DNA of 35,599 bases from an uncultured Coriobacteriales bacterium (GCA_946892075.1 CAMPNZ010000007.1:1-35599), one strand, 5' to 3'. Shown: positions 23,622 to 32,490, counted from the first letter of the stretch. A program made the numbers and translations. Notes: a model not told the origin generated them from the letters alone.

Positions 23622-26420
23622 TTATTCCGTGCGCTCAACTTCTTTCTCCACAAAGCCTTCGATGGTATCGCCCACCTTTAAGTCTTGGAAGCCGTTAATA
23701 CCCAAACCACATTCATAACCAGCACGTACCGACTTCACGTCGTCTTTGAAGCGGCGCATACTTGCAAGCGTTCCTTCAAAGATAATCGTGCCTGCGCGCA
23801 CGATGCGCACTTTGTCGTCGCGGTTCATTTCGCCTTCAACCATATAACAACCAGCAATAGTGCCTACTTTTGGAACCTTGAACAGGTCGCGCACTTCTGC
23901 AATGCCGGTGTCTTCCTCAACAATATCCGGCGAAAGCATGCCGATGCGTGCGGCGTTGATTTCCTCAAGCGCCTGGTAGATAACGCGATACAAGCGAATG
24001 TCAACCTTTTCCTTTTCAGCAAGCTGCTTTGATTTACCCGTAGGACGAACGTTAAAACCGATGATGATTGCATCCGAAGCCGCAGCCAGCGTAACATCGG
24101 TTTCGGTAATGCCGCCAACAGCAGAGTGCACGATGTTGATGCGAACTTCAGACTGATCCATTTTTTCGAACGCATCGCGCAGCGCCTCAATTGAGCCCTG
24201 GACGTCGGCTTTTACGATAAGGTTCAAATCGGCAATCTTGCCTTCTTCAATGCGGCCAAACAAATCGTCAAGCGACATATGCGCTTTTGCGTCTTGCGCA
24301 GCCAAACGAGCGCGCAACTGGCGCTCTTCTGCTAATTTGCGTGCGTCGCGTTCGTCTTCAAATACCCGGAACTCATCGCCCGCAACCGGAACCGAATTCA
24401 AGCCCAAAATTTCTACCGGATCGGCAGGTCGCGCGGCAGAAACTTGCTCACTGTGCGGGTCAAGCAGCGCACGAACGCGTCCATACGACGTGCCCGCAAC
24501 CACCGCATCGCCTGGATGCAACGTTCCGCGCTGAACAAGCACCGTTGCCACAGGTCCGCGGCCCTTATCGAGGTTCGCTTCAATCACAAACCCCGACGCA
24601 GGCGCGTTGGGGTTCGCCTTCAGCTCAAGCACGTCAGCTTGCAGCAAAATGGTTTCCAGCAAATCGTCAATGTGCAGGCGTTTTTTGGCAGACACTTCCA
24701 CAAACATGTTCTGGCCGCCCCATTCTTCAGGCACAACGTCATAATTCACCAGCTCTTGACGAACGCGGTCGGGGTTTGCACCAGGCTTATCAATTTTGTT
24801 CACAGCAACCACAATGGGAACATGAGCCGCACGCGCGTGGTTTATCGCTTCGATGGTTTGCGGCATAACGCCGTCATCTGCAGCAACAACAAGCACGATA
24901 ATGTCAGTTACCTGCGCACCGCGCGCACGCATGGCAGTAAATGCTTCATGACCAGGCGTATCGATAAACGCAATTTGACGATCGCCCACTTTCACCACGG
25001 ACGCGCCAATGTGCTGCGTAATGCCGCCAGCTTCACCTTCAGCAACGCCCGTGTGGCGAATAGCGTCAAGCAGCGACGTTTTACCATGATCAACATGGCC
25101 CATAACCGTAACAACCGGTGGGCGCGGGAGCAAATCTTCTTCGCTGTCGTGATACACAACCGCGAATTCCTCTTCCGGCGACACGACGCGCACCTTGCGG
25201 TCCATGTCATCGGCAACAAGCTCCATCAAATCATCGCTCATCGATTGCGTAAGCGTCAGCGCTTGACCCAACATAAACAGGCGCTTAATCACTTCATTAG
25301 GAGGAACATTCAGCAGCTCAGCAAACTTCTGAACGCTTGCGCCTTGCGGAATTTCGCACACGGAATCGTCCAGCACCAAGCTTGGATCGAGACCCTTTTC
25401 GCGCGCTTCCATCTCCAAACGCTCGCGCGCTTCAGCTTCGCGCTTCTCTTTGCGCTTCTTGCGGCGGCCTTCGCCTTCATGCGTATTAGCAGCCAAAACA
25501 GCCGCGCGCGCCTCGGCAAGCACCTTGTCACGCTGCAATTTTTCCACTTGAACAGCCATGCGCGCATAACGGTCTTCCTCACTTGCCTGTTCAAGCTCGG
25601 GAACAACCTGATGCCCATGCGAAGGCTTATTCTTGTGCGCATTGTGCTTTTGTGCGTGCGCGTTTTCGTCTTTTTGGTGCCTGTTTTGCTTTTTGTGCTG
25701 CGTCGAACTTGCAGGTCCGCGCGCAATACGCTTCTGTTCCGACTCAATTTGCGAAAGCAGCGCATCAAACTTCGACGCTTGTTGTGTACTTTGCGGCGCA
25801 TCAGGTATAAGTTTCGCCTCAGAAGCACTATTGGCACTGTCGTCAAATGCCACATTAGCAGGCGATTTGTCGGTTTTCTTGCCACGAGAACGCAGTTGCT
25901 CTTCCACGCGTTGTCGTTTTGCGACCGCTGCCGCCATGCGACGGGTACGCTCTTCTTGCTCGCGACGTGCTTTTTCTTCACGAACACGCAAACGTGCAGA
26001 CTCAATTTTTTCATTAAGATCCTTGAAAGGAGAAACACTGGGCGCCGCTGGCGGTGCAGCACGGTGTTCTGCAGTTGAATGAGGCGCTGAAGTAAGCTCT
26101 TTCTCCTGAGCGTTTTCACGTTTTGCCTGTTCAGCAGCGCGCATAGCACGTTCTTTTTCAACCGCCTCGCGACGGAGTTGCTCCTCGCGTTCACGCTCTT
26201 GCTCTTCCGGGCTTTTGGCAACGCCTTTTGCGCCCGCGTGAGATTTTGAACCAGACGTTGACGCGGAGCTCATTGCCGCACGTATTTGTGCTACTTGATC
26301 GTCCTCAAGCATAGAAGCGTGGCTTTTAGCCGGAATCTTCATTTTTATGATAGCATCAAGCATTTCTTTGCTTGAGAGATTAAACTCTTTCGCCAACTCA
26401 TGAACGCGCATTTGTGCCAT
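23622..26420 (-). CDS. infB: translation initiation factor IF-2
   Basis: IF-2 is the GTPase that brings fMet-tRNA to the 30S subunit and promotes subunit joining. The 932-residue protein begins MAQMRVHELAKEFNLSSKEML (IF2_N fold). A highly charged Glu/Arg/Lys-rich region of about 300 residues, likely coiled and disordered, follows. A second IF2_N domain (VQKFAELLNVPPNEVIKRLFMLG) comes next. The G domain carries GHVDHGKT (441-448), DTPGHEAF and NKIDKPG. Domains II-IV follow, ending with the C-terminal fMet-tRNA-binding C2 domain. AAGGAG lies six bases before the ATG. It is 15 bases after ylxR in the classical order. Confidence 0.97.
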   Translation of the reverse strand: MAQMRVHELAKEFNLSSKEMLDAIIKMKIPAKSHASMLEDDQVAQIRAAMSSASTSGSKSHAGAKGVAKSPEEQEREREEQLRREAVEKERAMRAAEQAKRENAQEKELTSAPHSTAEHRAAPPAAPSVSPFKDLNEKIESARLRVREEKARREQEERTRRMAAAVAKRQRVEEQLRSRGKKTDKSPANVAFDDSANSASEAKLIPDAPQSTQQASKFDALLSQIESEQKRIARGPASSTQHKKQNRHQKDENAHAQKHNAHKNKPSHGHQVVPELEQASEEDRYARMAVQVEKLQRDKVLAEARAAVLAANTHEGEGRRKKRKEKREAEARERLEMEAREKGLDPSLVLDDSVCEIPQGASVQKFAELLNVPPNEVIKRLFMLGQALTLTQSMSDDLMELVADDMDRKVRVVSPEEEFAVVYHDSEEDLLPRPPVVTVMGHVDHGKTSLLDAIRHTGVAEGEAGGITQHIGASVVKVGDRQIAFIDTPGHEAFTAMRARGAQVTDIIVLVVAADDGVMPQTIEAINHARAAHVPIVVAVNKIDKPGANPDRVRQELVNYDVVPEEWGGQNMFVEVSAKKRLHIDDLLETILLQADVLELKANPNAPASGFVIEANLDKGRGPVATVLVQRGTLHPGDAVVAGTSYGRVRALLDPHSEQVSAARPADPVEILGLNSVPVAGDEFRVFEDERDARKLAEERQLRARLAAQDAKAHMSLDDLFGRIEEGKIADLNLIVKADVQGSIEALRDAFEKMDQSEVRINIVHSAVGGITETDVTLAAASDAIIIGFNVRPTGKSKQLAEKEKVDIRLYRVIYQALEEINAARIGMLSPDIVEEDTGIAEVRDLFKVPKVGTIAGCYMVEGEMNRDDKVRIVRAGTIIFEGTLASMRRFKDDVKSVRAGYECGLGINGFQDLKVGDTIEGFVEKEVERTE

Positions 26421-26435
26421 AAACCACTCCTTAGC

Positions 26436-26822
26436 TTAACGCTTGTCAATGAAAACGCTCTGTACCTGCACGGTAAGCGATTCTAGTTCGTTTTGTGAGA
26501 TGTTCGTTTTAAGCGCTCGCTGTAATTTTGAACTGCGTAGCGCCTGTTCAAAGCAGGCAAGCGAACACACATAAGCCCCTCGACCAGGCTTTTTGCCCGA
26601 TGTATCAAGCTGCAAGCTTCCCTCGGGAGTTCGCACAATGCGCACAAGGTCGCGTTTGCTGGCGCTGGTGCCACACGCAATGCAGCTGCGCAGGCGCTTT
26701 GGAGCCGCTTGCTGCGGATGCTGATGGCGCGGGTGCTGCTGGCACGCGTGTTCAGGCTGCCGTTCGTGCTGTTGCTGCTGTGCCTGTTTTTCCTGATAAT
26801 CGTGCTGTTCGTGTTGGTTCAT
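26436..26822 (-). CDS. ylxR: YlxR (DUF448) RNA-binding protein with Gln/His-rich N-terminus
   Basis: YlxR is the small protein coded between nusA and infB in many Gram-positive bacteria. Reports link it to nucleoid-associated regulation and to RNase P, but its role is not settled. The conserved core begins at residue 43: KRLRSCIACGTSASKRDLVRIVRTPEG, followed by GRGAYVCSLACFEQAL. The core is the usual length of about 85 residues. In front lies an unusual tail of about 40 residues very rich in Gln and His. GGGGGAAG lies just upstream of the ATG, and no closer start fits better, so the tail is probably translated. Confidence 0.92.
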   Translation of the reverse strand: MNQHEQHDYQEKQAQQQQHERQPEHACQQHPRHQHPQQAAPKRLRSCIACGTSASKRDLVRIVRTPEGSLQLDTSGKKPGRGAYVCSLACFEQALRSSKLQRALKTNISQNELESLTVQVQSVFIDKR

Positions 26823-26920
26823 TGCGCTTCCCCCTTTCCAGAACTGTCTTTAAGCTTGTAATCGTATGAATGAAAGGCAGCTCAAAAAAACTGCCCATCG
26901 TTTTATTACTTGCAATGCGT

Positions 26921-28207
26921 CTACTGCGCACTACTGCTTTCACCTGCAGCGCTATCCGTATCGTGATCGAATGCGTGCTTAGCTGCCTGATCTGCTTGCT
27001 GATCTTCCATATGCGCATGAATGCCGCAATAACGCGAGTTCGGACGCGCATGGTTTCTGCACGGGAAACCATCTTCGCCAATGTAAGCGCAAAAATCGCC
27101 CGCCTCATCAGAAGGAACGTCAATCAGCAATTCATCGGGTTGAATTTCAGGGGTCGGTGCATACGACGCCGACTTAATATCGATGTGCCAGCCTGTCAAA
27201 CGCGCAGCTAAACGTGCATTTTGCCCCTCTTTGCCGATGGCAAGCGAAAGCTGATCGTCGGGAACAAGCACCGTTGCATATTGACGCTCGGTATCAACCG
27301 TTACGTGCGAGATACGCGCGGGTGAAAGCGCATTTGCTACGTATACAGCCGGGTCTTCACTCCATTGAATAACGTCCACGCGCTCGTTGTGCAGCTCTTC
27401 AACAACCATGCGAACACGGCTGCCTTTCGGGCCAACACATGCGCCAACAGGGTCAAGATTACCCTCACGCGAACTAACCGCAACTTTCGAGCGAATGCCC
27501 GGTTCGCGCGCAATCGACTTAATTTCAACCAGGCCCTCATAAATTTCTGGCACTTCAATTTCAAACAAGCGACGAATTAAATCGGGGTGGGTACGGCTTA
27601 CCACAATCGTAGGACGTGCCAGGTCGCCGCGCTGACGCGGTGAAGCACTCAGCGGATCGCGCACTTCGATGATAAGCACTTTCAAACGCTGGTTGTGACG
27701 ATAGCGCTCACCGAAGGGGCGTTCGTTGCGCTCGGTGGGATACTTTTCGGTATCAAAATGCGGAAGCTCAGCTTCAATGCCATCGCGAATTTTGATGATT
27801 GTGAAATCGGGTGTGCCTTGCAGCACAGTACCTGTTACAAGATCGCCTACACGCTGTGAAAATTCCTGGTAGATAGACTGTCTGCCCGCATCGCGCACAA
27901 TTGAAGCAATCACGCTTTTCGCCGACATGGCAGCAAGACGGCTTACGTCATCAGGCGTTACGTCGCGTTCGGTAAATTCGCTGTATTCACCTGTTTCAGG
28001 ATCAGGATCTCCCACAGGAACCAGTTCGTAAACGTAAATTTTACCTGATGAGCGGTCAATTGTTACACGCGCATCCCAATCAAGATTCAAAATACGCTGA
28101 TAGCTGTTTGCAAGCGATTCTTCCAAGCGCTCGATAAGATAAAACTCGTCTATCTTCTTTTCATGAGCTAAAGCCTGAAGCGCTTCAATCAATTCTGAAG
28201 TTGCCAA
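26921..28207 (-). CDS. nusA: transcription elongation/termination factor NusA with C-terminal Cys3His motif
   Basis: NusA binds RNA polymerase and controls pausing, termination and antitermination. The order is: N-terminal polymerase-binding domain (ELIEALQALAHEKKI), S1 domain (LVTGTVLQGTPDFTIIKIRDG), then two KH domains (GACVGPKGSRVRMVVEEL and IGKEGQNARLAARLTGW). A C-terminal tail holds a C-x9-C-x10-C-x2-H motif (27017-27091), then an acidic end. I choose TTG at 28207 because AAAGGG lies seven bases upstream and the resulting MATSELIEAL matches the family; the open frame continues 14 codons further without support. It follows rimP by 116 bases and precedes ylxR by 98. Confidence 0.93.
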   Translation of the reverse strand: MATSELIEALQALAHEKKIDEFYLIERLEESLANSYQRILNLDWDARVTIDRSSGKIYVYELVPVGDPDPETGEYSEFTERDVTPDDVSRLAAMSAKSVIASIVRDAGRQSIYQEFSQRVGDLVTGTVLQGTPDFTIIKIRDGIEAELPHFDTEKYPTERNERPFGERYRHNQRLKVLIIEVRDPLSASPRQRGDLARPTIVVSRTHPDLIRRLFEIEVPEIYEGLVEIKSIAREPGIRSKVAVSSREGNLDPVGACVGPKGSRVRMVVEELHNERVDVIQWSEDPAVYVANALSPARISHVTVDTERQYATVLVPDDQLSLAIGKEGQNARLAARLTGWHIDIKSASYAPTPEIQPDELLIDVPSDEAGDFCAYIGEDGFPCRNHARPNSRYCGIHAHMEDQQADQAAKHAFDHDTDSAAGESSSAQ

Positions 28208-28323
28208 AAGACTACCCTTTCTCTTCACTATCACTTTTGCGTGCAACACGCACGTTGTTACTTGCCAAAACCTGCGCCTGTTTTCGCTGCGAACACACCG
28301 CTCACATCAGGACGAACACGCCG

Positions 28324-28791
28324 CTACGAAAACTGTACGGCTCCTTTAACGTGAGCGCGCTTAACGTTCGTGTACGGAATGCTTATGCACTCGCCGCTTA
28401 CATCAAGCTGTATGCCATCATCATCAGCAGAGGCAAGTTTCCCAGTAAAATTCATCGAGCCGTTAACACTTTCGTGAGTTTTCACGCGTATCGTCTCTCC
28501 GCACGCGCGCACAAACTGCTGGGGAATGCATAAAGGCCTGTCAATGCCAGGAGATGACACTTCAAGCACATACGCTCCCGGGAACGGGTCGAGCTTTTCA
28601 AGCAAGGCACCAATCCAACTTTGAGCGGCAGCTAAGCAATCGAAACTTACACCGTTTTCCGCATCGATATATACCCTGATAGTTGGCGATTTCTGCGAAC
28701 CGATAAGCTCAACGCACACCAACTCAACATCGTGTTGATTGGCGTATTTACGCAGAAAATCAAACAGTTCTTGTTCACGCGCACTTAGCAC
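28324..28791 (-). CDS. rimP: ribosome maturation factor RimP
   Basis: RimP acts in early 30S assembly. The 155-residue protein shows the family pattern: ELVCVELIGSQKSPTIRVYIDAENGVSFDCLAAAQSWIGALLEK in the alpha/beta domain (given here as consecutive segments), then YVLEVSSPGIDRPL, and a C-terminal SH3-like domain. The start is GTG at 28791, with AAGGAG five bases before it. It is the first gene of the long nusA-infB-ribF run, as in most bacteria. Confidence 0.94.
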   Translation of the reverse strand: MLSAREQELFDFLRKYANQHDVELVCVELIGSQKSPTIRVYIDAENGVSFDCLAAAQSWIGALLEKLDPFPGAYVLEVSSPGIDRPLCIPQQFVRACGETIRVKTHESVNGSMNFTGKLASADDDGIQLDVSGECISIPYTNVKRAHVKGAVQFS

Positions 28792-28827
28792 TGCTGCTCC
28801 TTACTAACAAGGCACTTTCAACCAACG

Positions 28828-28855
28828 CTTATAAAGCACACTGCGCTCTATACAA
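28828..28855 (-). promoter_or_regulatory. candidate promoter of the rimP-nusA-infB operon
   Basis: The minus strand has TTGTAT (28850-28855), a 16-base spacer and TATAAG (28828-28833). The -35 element is a moderate match and the -10 differs at one position. It starts exactly where the upstream terminator U-tract ends and would give a leader of about 30 bases before the rimP GTG. Confidence 0.5.
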
Positions 28856-28882
28856 AAAGAAAGCGGGACAAAGCCCACTTTC
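28853..28882 (-). terminator. intrinsic terminator upstream of rimP
   Basis: On the minus strand a 9-bp stem (GAAAGTGGG with CCCGCTTTC, one G-U pair; 28874-28882 and 28859-28867) with a six-base loop is followed by five T residues. It lies about 250 bases after the ABC substrate-binding gene and 60 before rimP. It most simply ends the transporter transcript, but if the true operon promoter lies further upstream it would be an attenuator of the nusA operon. Confidence 0.8.
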
Positions 28883-29017
28883 TCATGCGATGAAAGTTGT
28901 ACTTTTTGAAATGCGATGCGCACCACAATTGCCGCGTTCGCCGTGTTCACAAACAATGCAAACAGCCTTGAACCATGAAGCGCAAACATGCATTTCCAGA
29001 ACTTAACTTTTATCACA

Positions 29018-29046
29018 GTGCGCCTTTTTATGCAAGTAAGGCGCAC
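29018..29046. repeat. 7-bp GC-rich inverted repeat between rimP and the ABC operon
   Basis: GTGCGCC (29018-29024) and GGCGCAC (29040-29046) flank a 15-base A/T-rich loop. The gap 28802-29134 otherwise holds the terminator and candidate promoter closer to rimP. A weak minus-strand TTGCAT-17-TAAAAG pair overlaps this repeat, so it could be an operator, or a hairpin in the 3' end of the transporter transcript. Confidence 0.5.
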
Positions 29047-29134
29047 GGTACTAGACTAAAAATGCACAACTCCAAGCGGGTGCATGCGCGCTCGCGTTGT
29101 TGGAGCACTTAAGCGGGCGCGCTGCATCGGTGCG

Positions 29135-30352
29135 TTACTTCTGATACGTGTAGTACCACAAGCCCGAGAACTCAAAGGGCAAGAACTTCTGATAGAACTC
29201 TTTCAGCGTTGCATTCGGATCAACGTCTTTGAACTGTTCAGGGAAGCACACTTTAGCAAAGAATTCATAGCTTGAGCAGTCGTATAAATCGCGGCTTAGC
29301 GCATGGTGAATAACGTAAATTTCCTTGTTCTTCCACGCATTTAACGCACTCCAACCTGGGCGTTCGGTGAAGAATGCGTCCACCAGTTTCTTTGTTTGAT
29401 CGGGGTTTGCTTCAAATCCCATGCGAATTGACGCAGGAGCTTTGGGCCAATACGATCCCGTAAACACAATCTTTTCGGGGTTCTTCTTTAGCAAGAACTC
29501 GGGATCCATAATGCCGTAGTTAGGAACGGCGCCTTCACCAATGCTGTTCGCGCCTGCTTCATGAGCAATGCCGCCCCACATATAGCTGTTCGAATAGGTG
29601 TTACCATATTTTTCTGGACCATTATTTGCAACCTCAATGTACATGTTAGGACGTTGCTTGGTTTTCAGCGCTTCAGCAACTTTCTTTTCAACATTTTCGC
29701 GATGCTGCTTGTAGAAGGCAATAATTTCCTTCGCGCGATCTTCTTTGCCAAAAATCTTACCCATGATGTCAATGGACGCGATATGGTTTTTCATCGTTTG
29801 ATCATGAAAATCGATGTAAATGACCTTCATACCAGCCGCTTCAAGCTTAGGCTGCACGGTATCAGCAGCAGCTTTTTTCTGATCAAGCGGAATGATAATA
29901 ACTTCAGCGTTGCTTGAAAGCACTTTTTCGACGTTGAAGTCTTTACCGATGCTGCCAATTACAGGAACTTTATCCAGTTCAGGAATGCTTTTCGTGTATG
30001 CTTTCCACATATCAGCACGATAGCTTTTCAAACCTGGGTCCATGCCAGCGATGTGCTTGTACACGTCTTTGCCAAACAGCGCCGACATGGTCATAAACGC
30101 TCCACCAGAACCCGAGAACTGAATGATAGCTTTGTCAACTGGCTTATTGAACGTGTAAGTTTTGCCGTCAACATCAGTAATGGTAATTTTTGACGGAGCT
30201 GCCTGTTGACTTGCAGCTTTATCATTTTGCTGCGCAGCAGGCTTTGAGCAGCCGCTTAACGAAACGCTCAAGCCAACGCACAATACCAATGCGCATAAGG
30301 CTGCACACGCTGCTTTACTTACAGAACGCAGCTTTGTTGAAATGTTGTACAT
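29135..30352 (-). CDS. ABC transporter substrate-binding lipoprotein (iron-siderophore/cobalamin type)
   Basis: This is a surface lipoprotein that captures an iron chelate, heme or corrinoid and delivers it to the FecCD-type permease encoded two genes upstream. The 405-residue protein has a lipoprotein signal peptide with lipobox LSGC (Cys35), a Gln/Ala-rich tether, then two class III (helical-backbone) lobes: ITITDVDGKTYTF ... VLSSNAEVIIIPLD and PNMYIEVANNGPEKYGNTYSNSYMWGGIAHEAGANSI. The C-terminal lobe is longer than in minimal members and ends WYYTYQK. The ATG has AAGGAGG five bases upstream. Ligand cannot be told from sequence. It is the last gene of the transporter operon. Confidence 0.9.
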   Translation of the reverse strand: MYNISTKLRSVSKAACAALCALVLCVGLSVSLSGCSKPAAQQNDKAASQQAAPSKITITDVDGKTYTFNKPVDKAIIQFSGSGGAFMTMSALFGKDVYKHIAGMDPGLKSYRADMWKAYTKSIPELDKVPVIGSIGKDFNVEKVLSSNAEVIIIPLDQKKAAADTVQPKLEAAGMKVIYIDFHDQTMKNHIASIDIMGKIFGKEDRAKEIIAFYKQHRENVEKKVAEALKTKQRPNMYIEVANNGPEKYGNTYSNSYMWGGIAHEAGANSIGEGAVPNYGIMDPEFLLKKNPEKIVFTGSYWPKAPASIRMGFEANPDQTKKLVDAFFTERPGWSALNAWKNKEIYVIHHALSRDLYDCSSYEFFAKVCFPEQFKDVDPNATLKEFYQKFLPFEFSGLWYYTYQK

Positions 30353-30407
30353 TACGTCCTCCTTGAAATCTCACTTATCTTGTTCCTTCGATAGGAATGC
30401 GCGCGTC

Positions 30408-31202
30408 TCACGTGGTGTTGGGGTGTTCGTCTTGCATAGTAGCAGGTCCAAGCGCTACCAAATGCGAAACACCGCGCGAGTCAACAAAGGGCTCGCATTC
30501 AACACCATATACATCACGAAGCATGCGCTGGGTAAATACTTCCTTGGGCGCACCGTGCGCATACACGCGTCCGTCCTTGAAAATTACCATGTTATCGGCG
30601 TATTCTGCAGCGAGTGCTACATGATGAAGCGTAATAATAGTTGTGCACGAAAGGGTGCGCGTAATATCGCGAAGTTGCGTGAGCAGGCGAAACTGCCATT
30701 GCAAGTCGAGCGCACTGGTGGGCTCGTCCATCAGCAAAACCTGCGGATCTTTCACAAGCGCCTGCGCAACAAAGGCCATTTGACGCTGCCCTCCCGACAA
30801 TTCCGAAACATAGCGGTTTGCCAGGTGCGACAACTTCAAAAATTCAAGCGTTTCGCTTACTTTCTTTTCGTCTTCGGGCGTTACTTTAAGGCCAAGATTG
30901 AACAGACGCCCCAGTAATACCAGCTCAAAGACGGTAAAACGGGCAGCGCAGTTCGTATTTTGATCAAGGTAGCCAAGCATTTGAAAGAAGCGCTCGCGCG
31001 GCAGGGCGCACATATCGGTGTCGCCGTAAAAAACGTGGCCCTGAAAGGGATTGATGCGCGCAACAGCGCGCATAAACGTTGATTTTCCCGAACCGTTCGC
31101 ACCAAGTACAACCGTAATTTCGCCAGGCTTTGCAAGCATGCTGATGTCTTCAAGAACGCAATGCTTGCCGTATGAAAAATGCAGGTGTTCAACTTTAAGC
31201 AT
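30408..31202 (-). CDS. ABC transporter ATP-binding protein (FecE/BtuD type)
   Basis: This is the cytosolic ATPase that powers the adjacent importer. The 264-residue protein has Walker A GANGSGKST (34-42), signature LSGGQ (135-139), Walker B VLLMDEP (Asp159, Glu160) and the switch histidine in TIITLHHVALAAEYAD. This layout is typical of iron-siderophore and B12 import ATPases. The ATG overlaps the permease stop by eight bases and has GGAGG five bases upstream, so expression is coupled. The substrate-binding gene follows after 55 bases. Confidence 0.94.
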   Translation of the reverse strand: MLKVEHLHFSYGKHCVLEDISMLAKPGEITVVLGANGSGKSTFMRAVARINPFQGHVFYGDTDMCALPRERFFQMLGYLDQNTNCAARFTVFELVLLGRLFNLGLKVTPEDEKKVSETLEFLKLSHLANRYVSELSGGQRQMAFVAQALVKDPQVLLMDEPTSALDLQWQFRLLTQLRDITRTLSCTTIITLHHVALAAEYADNMVIFKDGRVYAHGAPKEVFTQRMLRDVYGVECEPFVDSRGVSHLVALGPATMQDEHPNTT

Positions 31203-32232
31203 GAATGCCTCCCTTCCCTGCTTTCAGCAGTAAGAAGAAGAAAAATGGAACACCAATAAGCGATGTCACAATGCCGATGGGGAAAATAACGCCTGGCAAA
31301 ATAATTTTGCTAACTGTGGAAGCAACTGAAAGCAAAAGCGCGCCTAAGCATGCCGACATGGGTAAGAAAAAGCGCTGGTCTTCGCCAATAATCATGCGTG
31401 CAATGTGCGGCGCAACAATGCCAACAAATCCGATGCTTCCCACAAACGAAACCGCCGTAGCAGTTAAAAGCGAAATCAGAATAAAGGTAACTTTGCGCAA
31501 ACGCGACACATCAACACCCATGCTGCGCGCTTTATCGTCACCAAGGCGCATGGCGGTAAGTTTCCAGCTTGACGCCAAAAAGACGATAAATACAACAAGA
31601 AACACGCAGATCATGATAGAAATATTTATCCAGTTTGCTTTGCTTAAACTGCCGAAGGTCCAAAACACGATTCCGCTGAGCGCTTCGTCGGATGCAAAAT
31701 ATTGCAAAGCAGATTGAATAGCTTGAAAGAAGAACACCATACCGATACCAGCAAGAATCATAAATGCAGATGAGAACTGGCCACGCAAGCTAATGATGTA
31801 AATGCCGAAACACGCAAGCAGTGCGAACACAAACGCTGCAGCAGGAAGTGCAAAGCTTCCTAAAATGGTAAGGCTTGATAATCCGCACACCATCACCAGC
31901 GAGGCTCCAACGCTTGCACCAGCGGAAACACCCAAGGTATACGGGCTTGCCAGGGGGTTGTTCAAGATAGTTTGCATAACAGCGCCTGCGCACGCAAGGG
32001 AGGCTCCGATAATCAAACCCATCGCTGCAATGGGCAAGCGCATCGTCCACACAATGGCGTAAATGCGCTGATTAACTGCAGCGGGATTGAATACTGCGTC
32101 GAAAAATTCTTGAGCAGTTAAGCCGGACGATCCTACAACTACATTGATGATAGCTGCACAAATTGCCAGCACAAATGCTACGAGAAGAATAATTGCGCGC
32201 TTTCGCGTAAGCACAGAATACGTGCCGCTCAT
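31195..32232 (-). CDS. ABC transporter permease, FecCD family
   Basis: This is the membrane-spanning subunit of an iron-siderophore, heme or cobalamin importer. The 345-residue protein has about ten hydrophobic helices. It shows the family motifs LASPYTLGVSAGASVGAS near the middle and GFVGIVAPHIAR, the ATPase-contact loop, toward the end. I choose ATG 32232, with GGGAGG four bases upstream; the open frame begins 14 codons earlier. It is the first gene of the permease-ATPase-binding protein operon, an order in which the binding protein comes last. Confidence 0.94.
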   Translation of the reverse strand: MSGTYSVLTRKRAIILLVAFVLAICAAIINVVVGSSGLTAQEFFDAVFNPAAVNQRIYAIVWTMRLPIAAMGLIIGASLACAGAVMQTILNNPLASPYTLGVSAGASVGASLVMVCGLSSLTILGSFALPAAAFVFALLACFGIYIISLRGQFSSAFMILAGIGMVFFFQAIQSALQYFASDEALSGIVFWTFGSLSKANWINISIMICVFLVVFIVFLASSWKLTAMRLGDDKARSMGVDVSRLRKVTFILISLLTATAVSFVGSIGFVGIVAPHIARMIIGEDQRFFLPMSACLGALLLSVASTVSKIILPGVIFPIGIVTSLIGVPFFFFLLLKAGKGGIHA

Positions 32233-32298
32233 ACTTCCTCCCTCACTTCTTGGCCAAAATAAGCAACAAAACAAGCAACAACAAGTGCTCGTCCTGCT

Positions 32299-32325
32299 GT
32301 GTTACAAGATAGTATTTTATAACAC
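32299..32325. promoter_or_regulatory. 27-bp palindrome, candidate operator of the ABC importer
   Basis: GTGTTA (32299-32304) and TAACAC (32320-32325) flank 15 A/T-rich bases, placing the half-sites two helical turns apart. The minus strand contains a TATAAA (32316-32321) and a TACTAT within it, both possible -10 hexamers for the importer. A metal- or cofactor-sensing repressor is a reasonable guess. It does not match the Fur or DtxR consensus that I know. Confidence 0.45.
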
Positions 32326-32360
32326 TATGCGGTAAAAAGGTTTGCTATCTGTAAAATGAA

Positions 32361-32392
32361 ACAAAAAAGAGAGAAGCGGCAAACTTCTCTCT
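32361..32392 (-). terminator. intrinsic terminator of the AEC permease gene
   Basis: On the minus strand AGAGAGAAG (32384-32392) pairs perfectly with CTTCTCTCT (32368-32376) across a seven-base loop, followed by six T residues. It lies about 100 bases after the permease stop. Confidence 0.88.
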
Positions 32393-32490
32393 TGATGCGT
32401 GCGCAGTCTTTGCTCAAATTAGCAGATAAAACGCATAAAACGAAGGCGTAAAACGCCGCACGCAGGGTGCGGATGTTCGCGAAAACCGTT

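Noticed and set aside
24444..26078. 544-codon open frame on the plus strand opposite infB
   Set aside because: It lies wholly antisense to the well-conserved IF-2 gene, its translation is Arg/His-rich with no recognisable domain, and no ribosome binding site precedes it. It is a codon-bias shadow.
32233..32345. Cobalamin riboswitch upstream of the ABC importer
   Set aside because: The region is too short and lacks the conserved B12-box sequence; a palindrome is the only clear structure.
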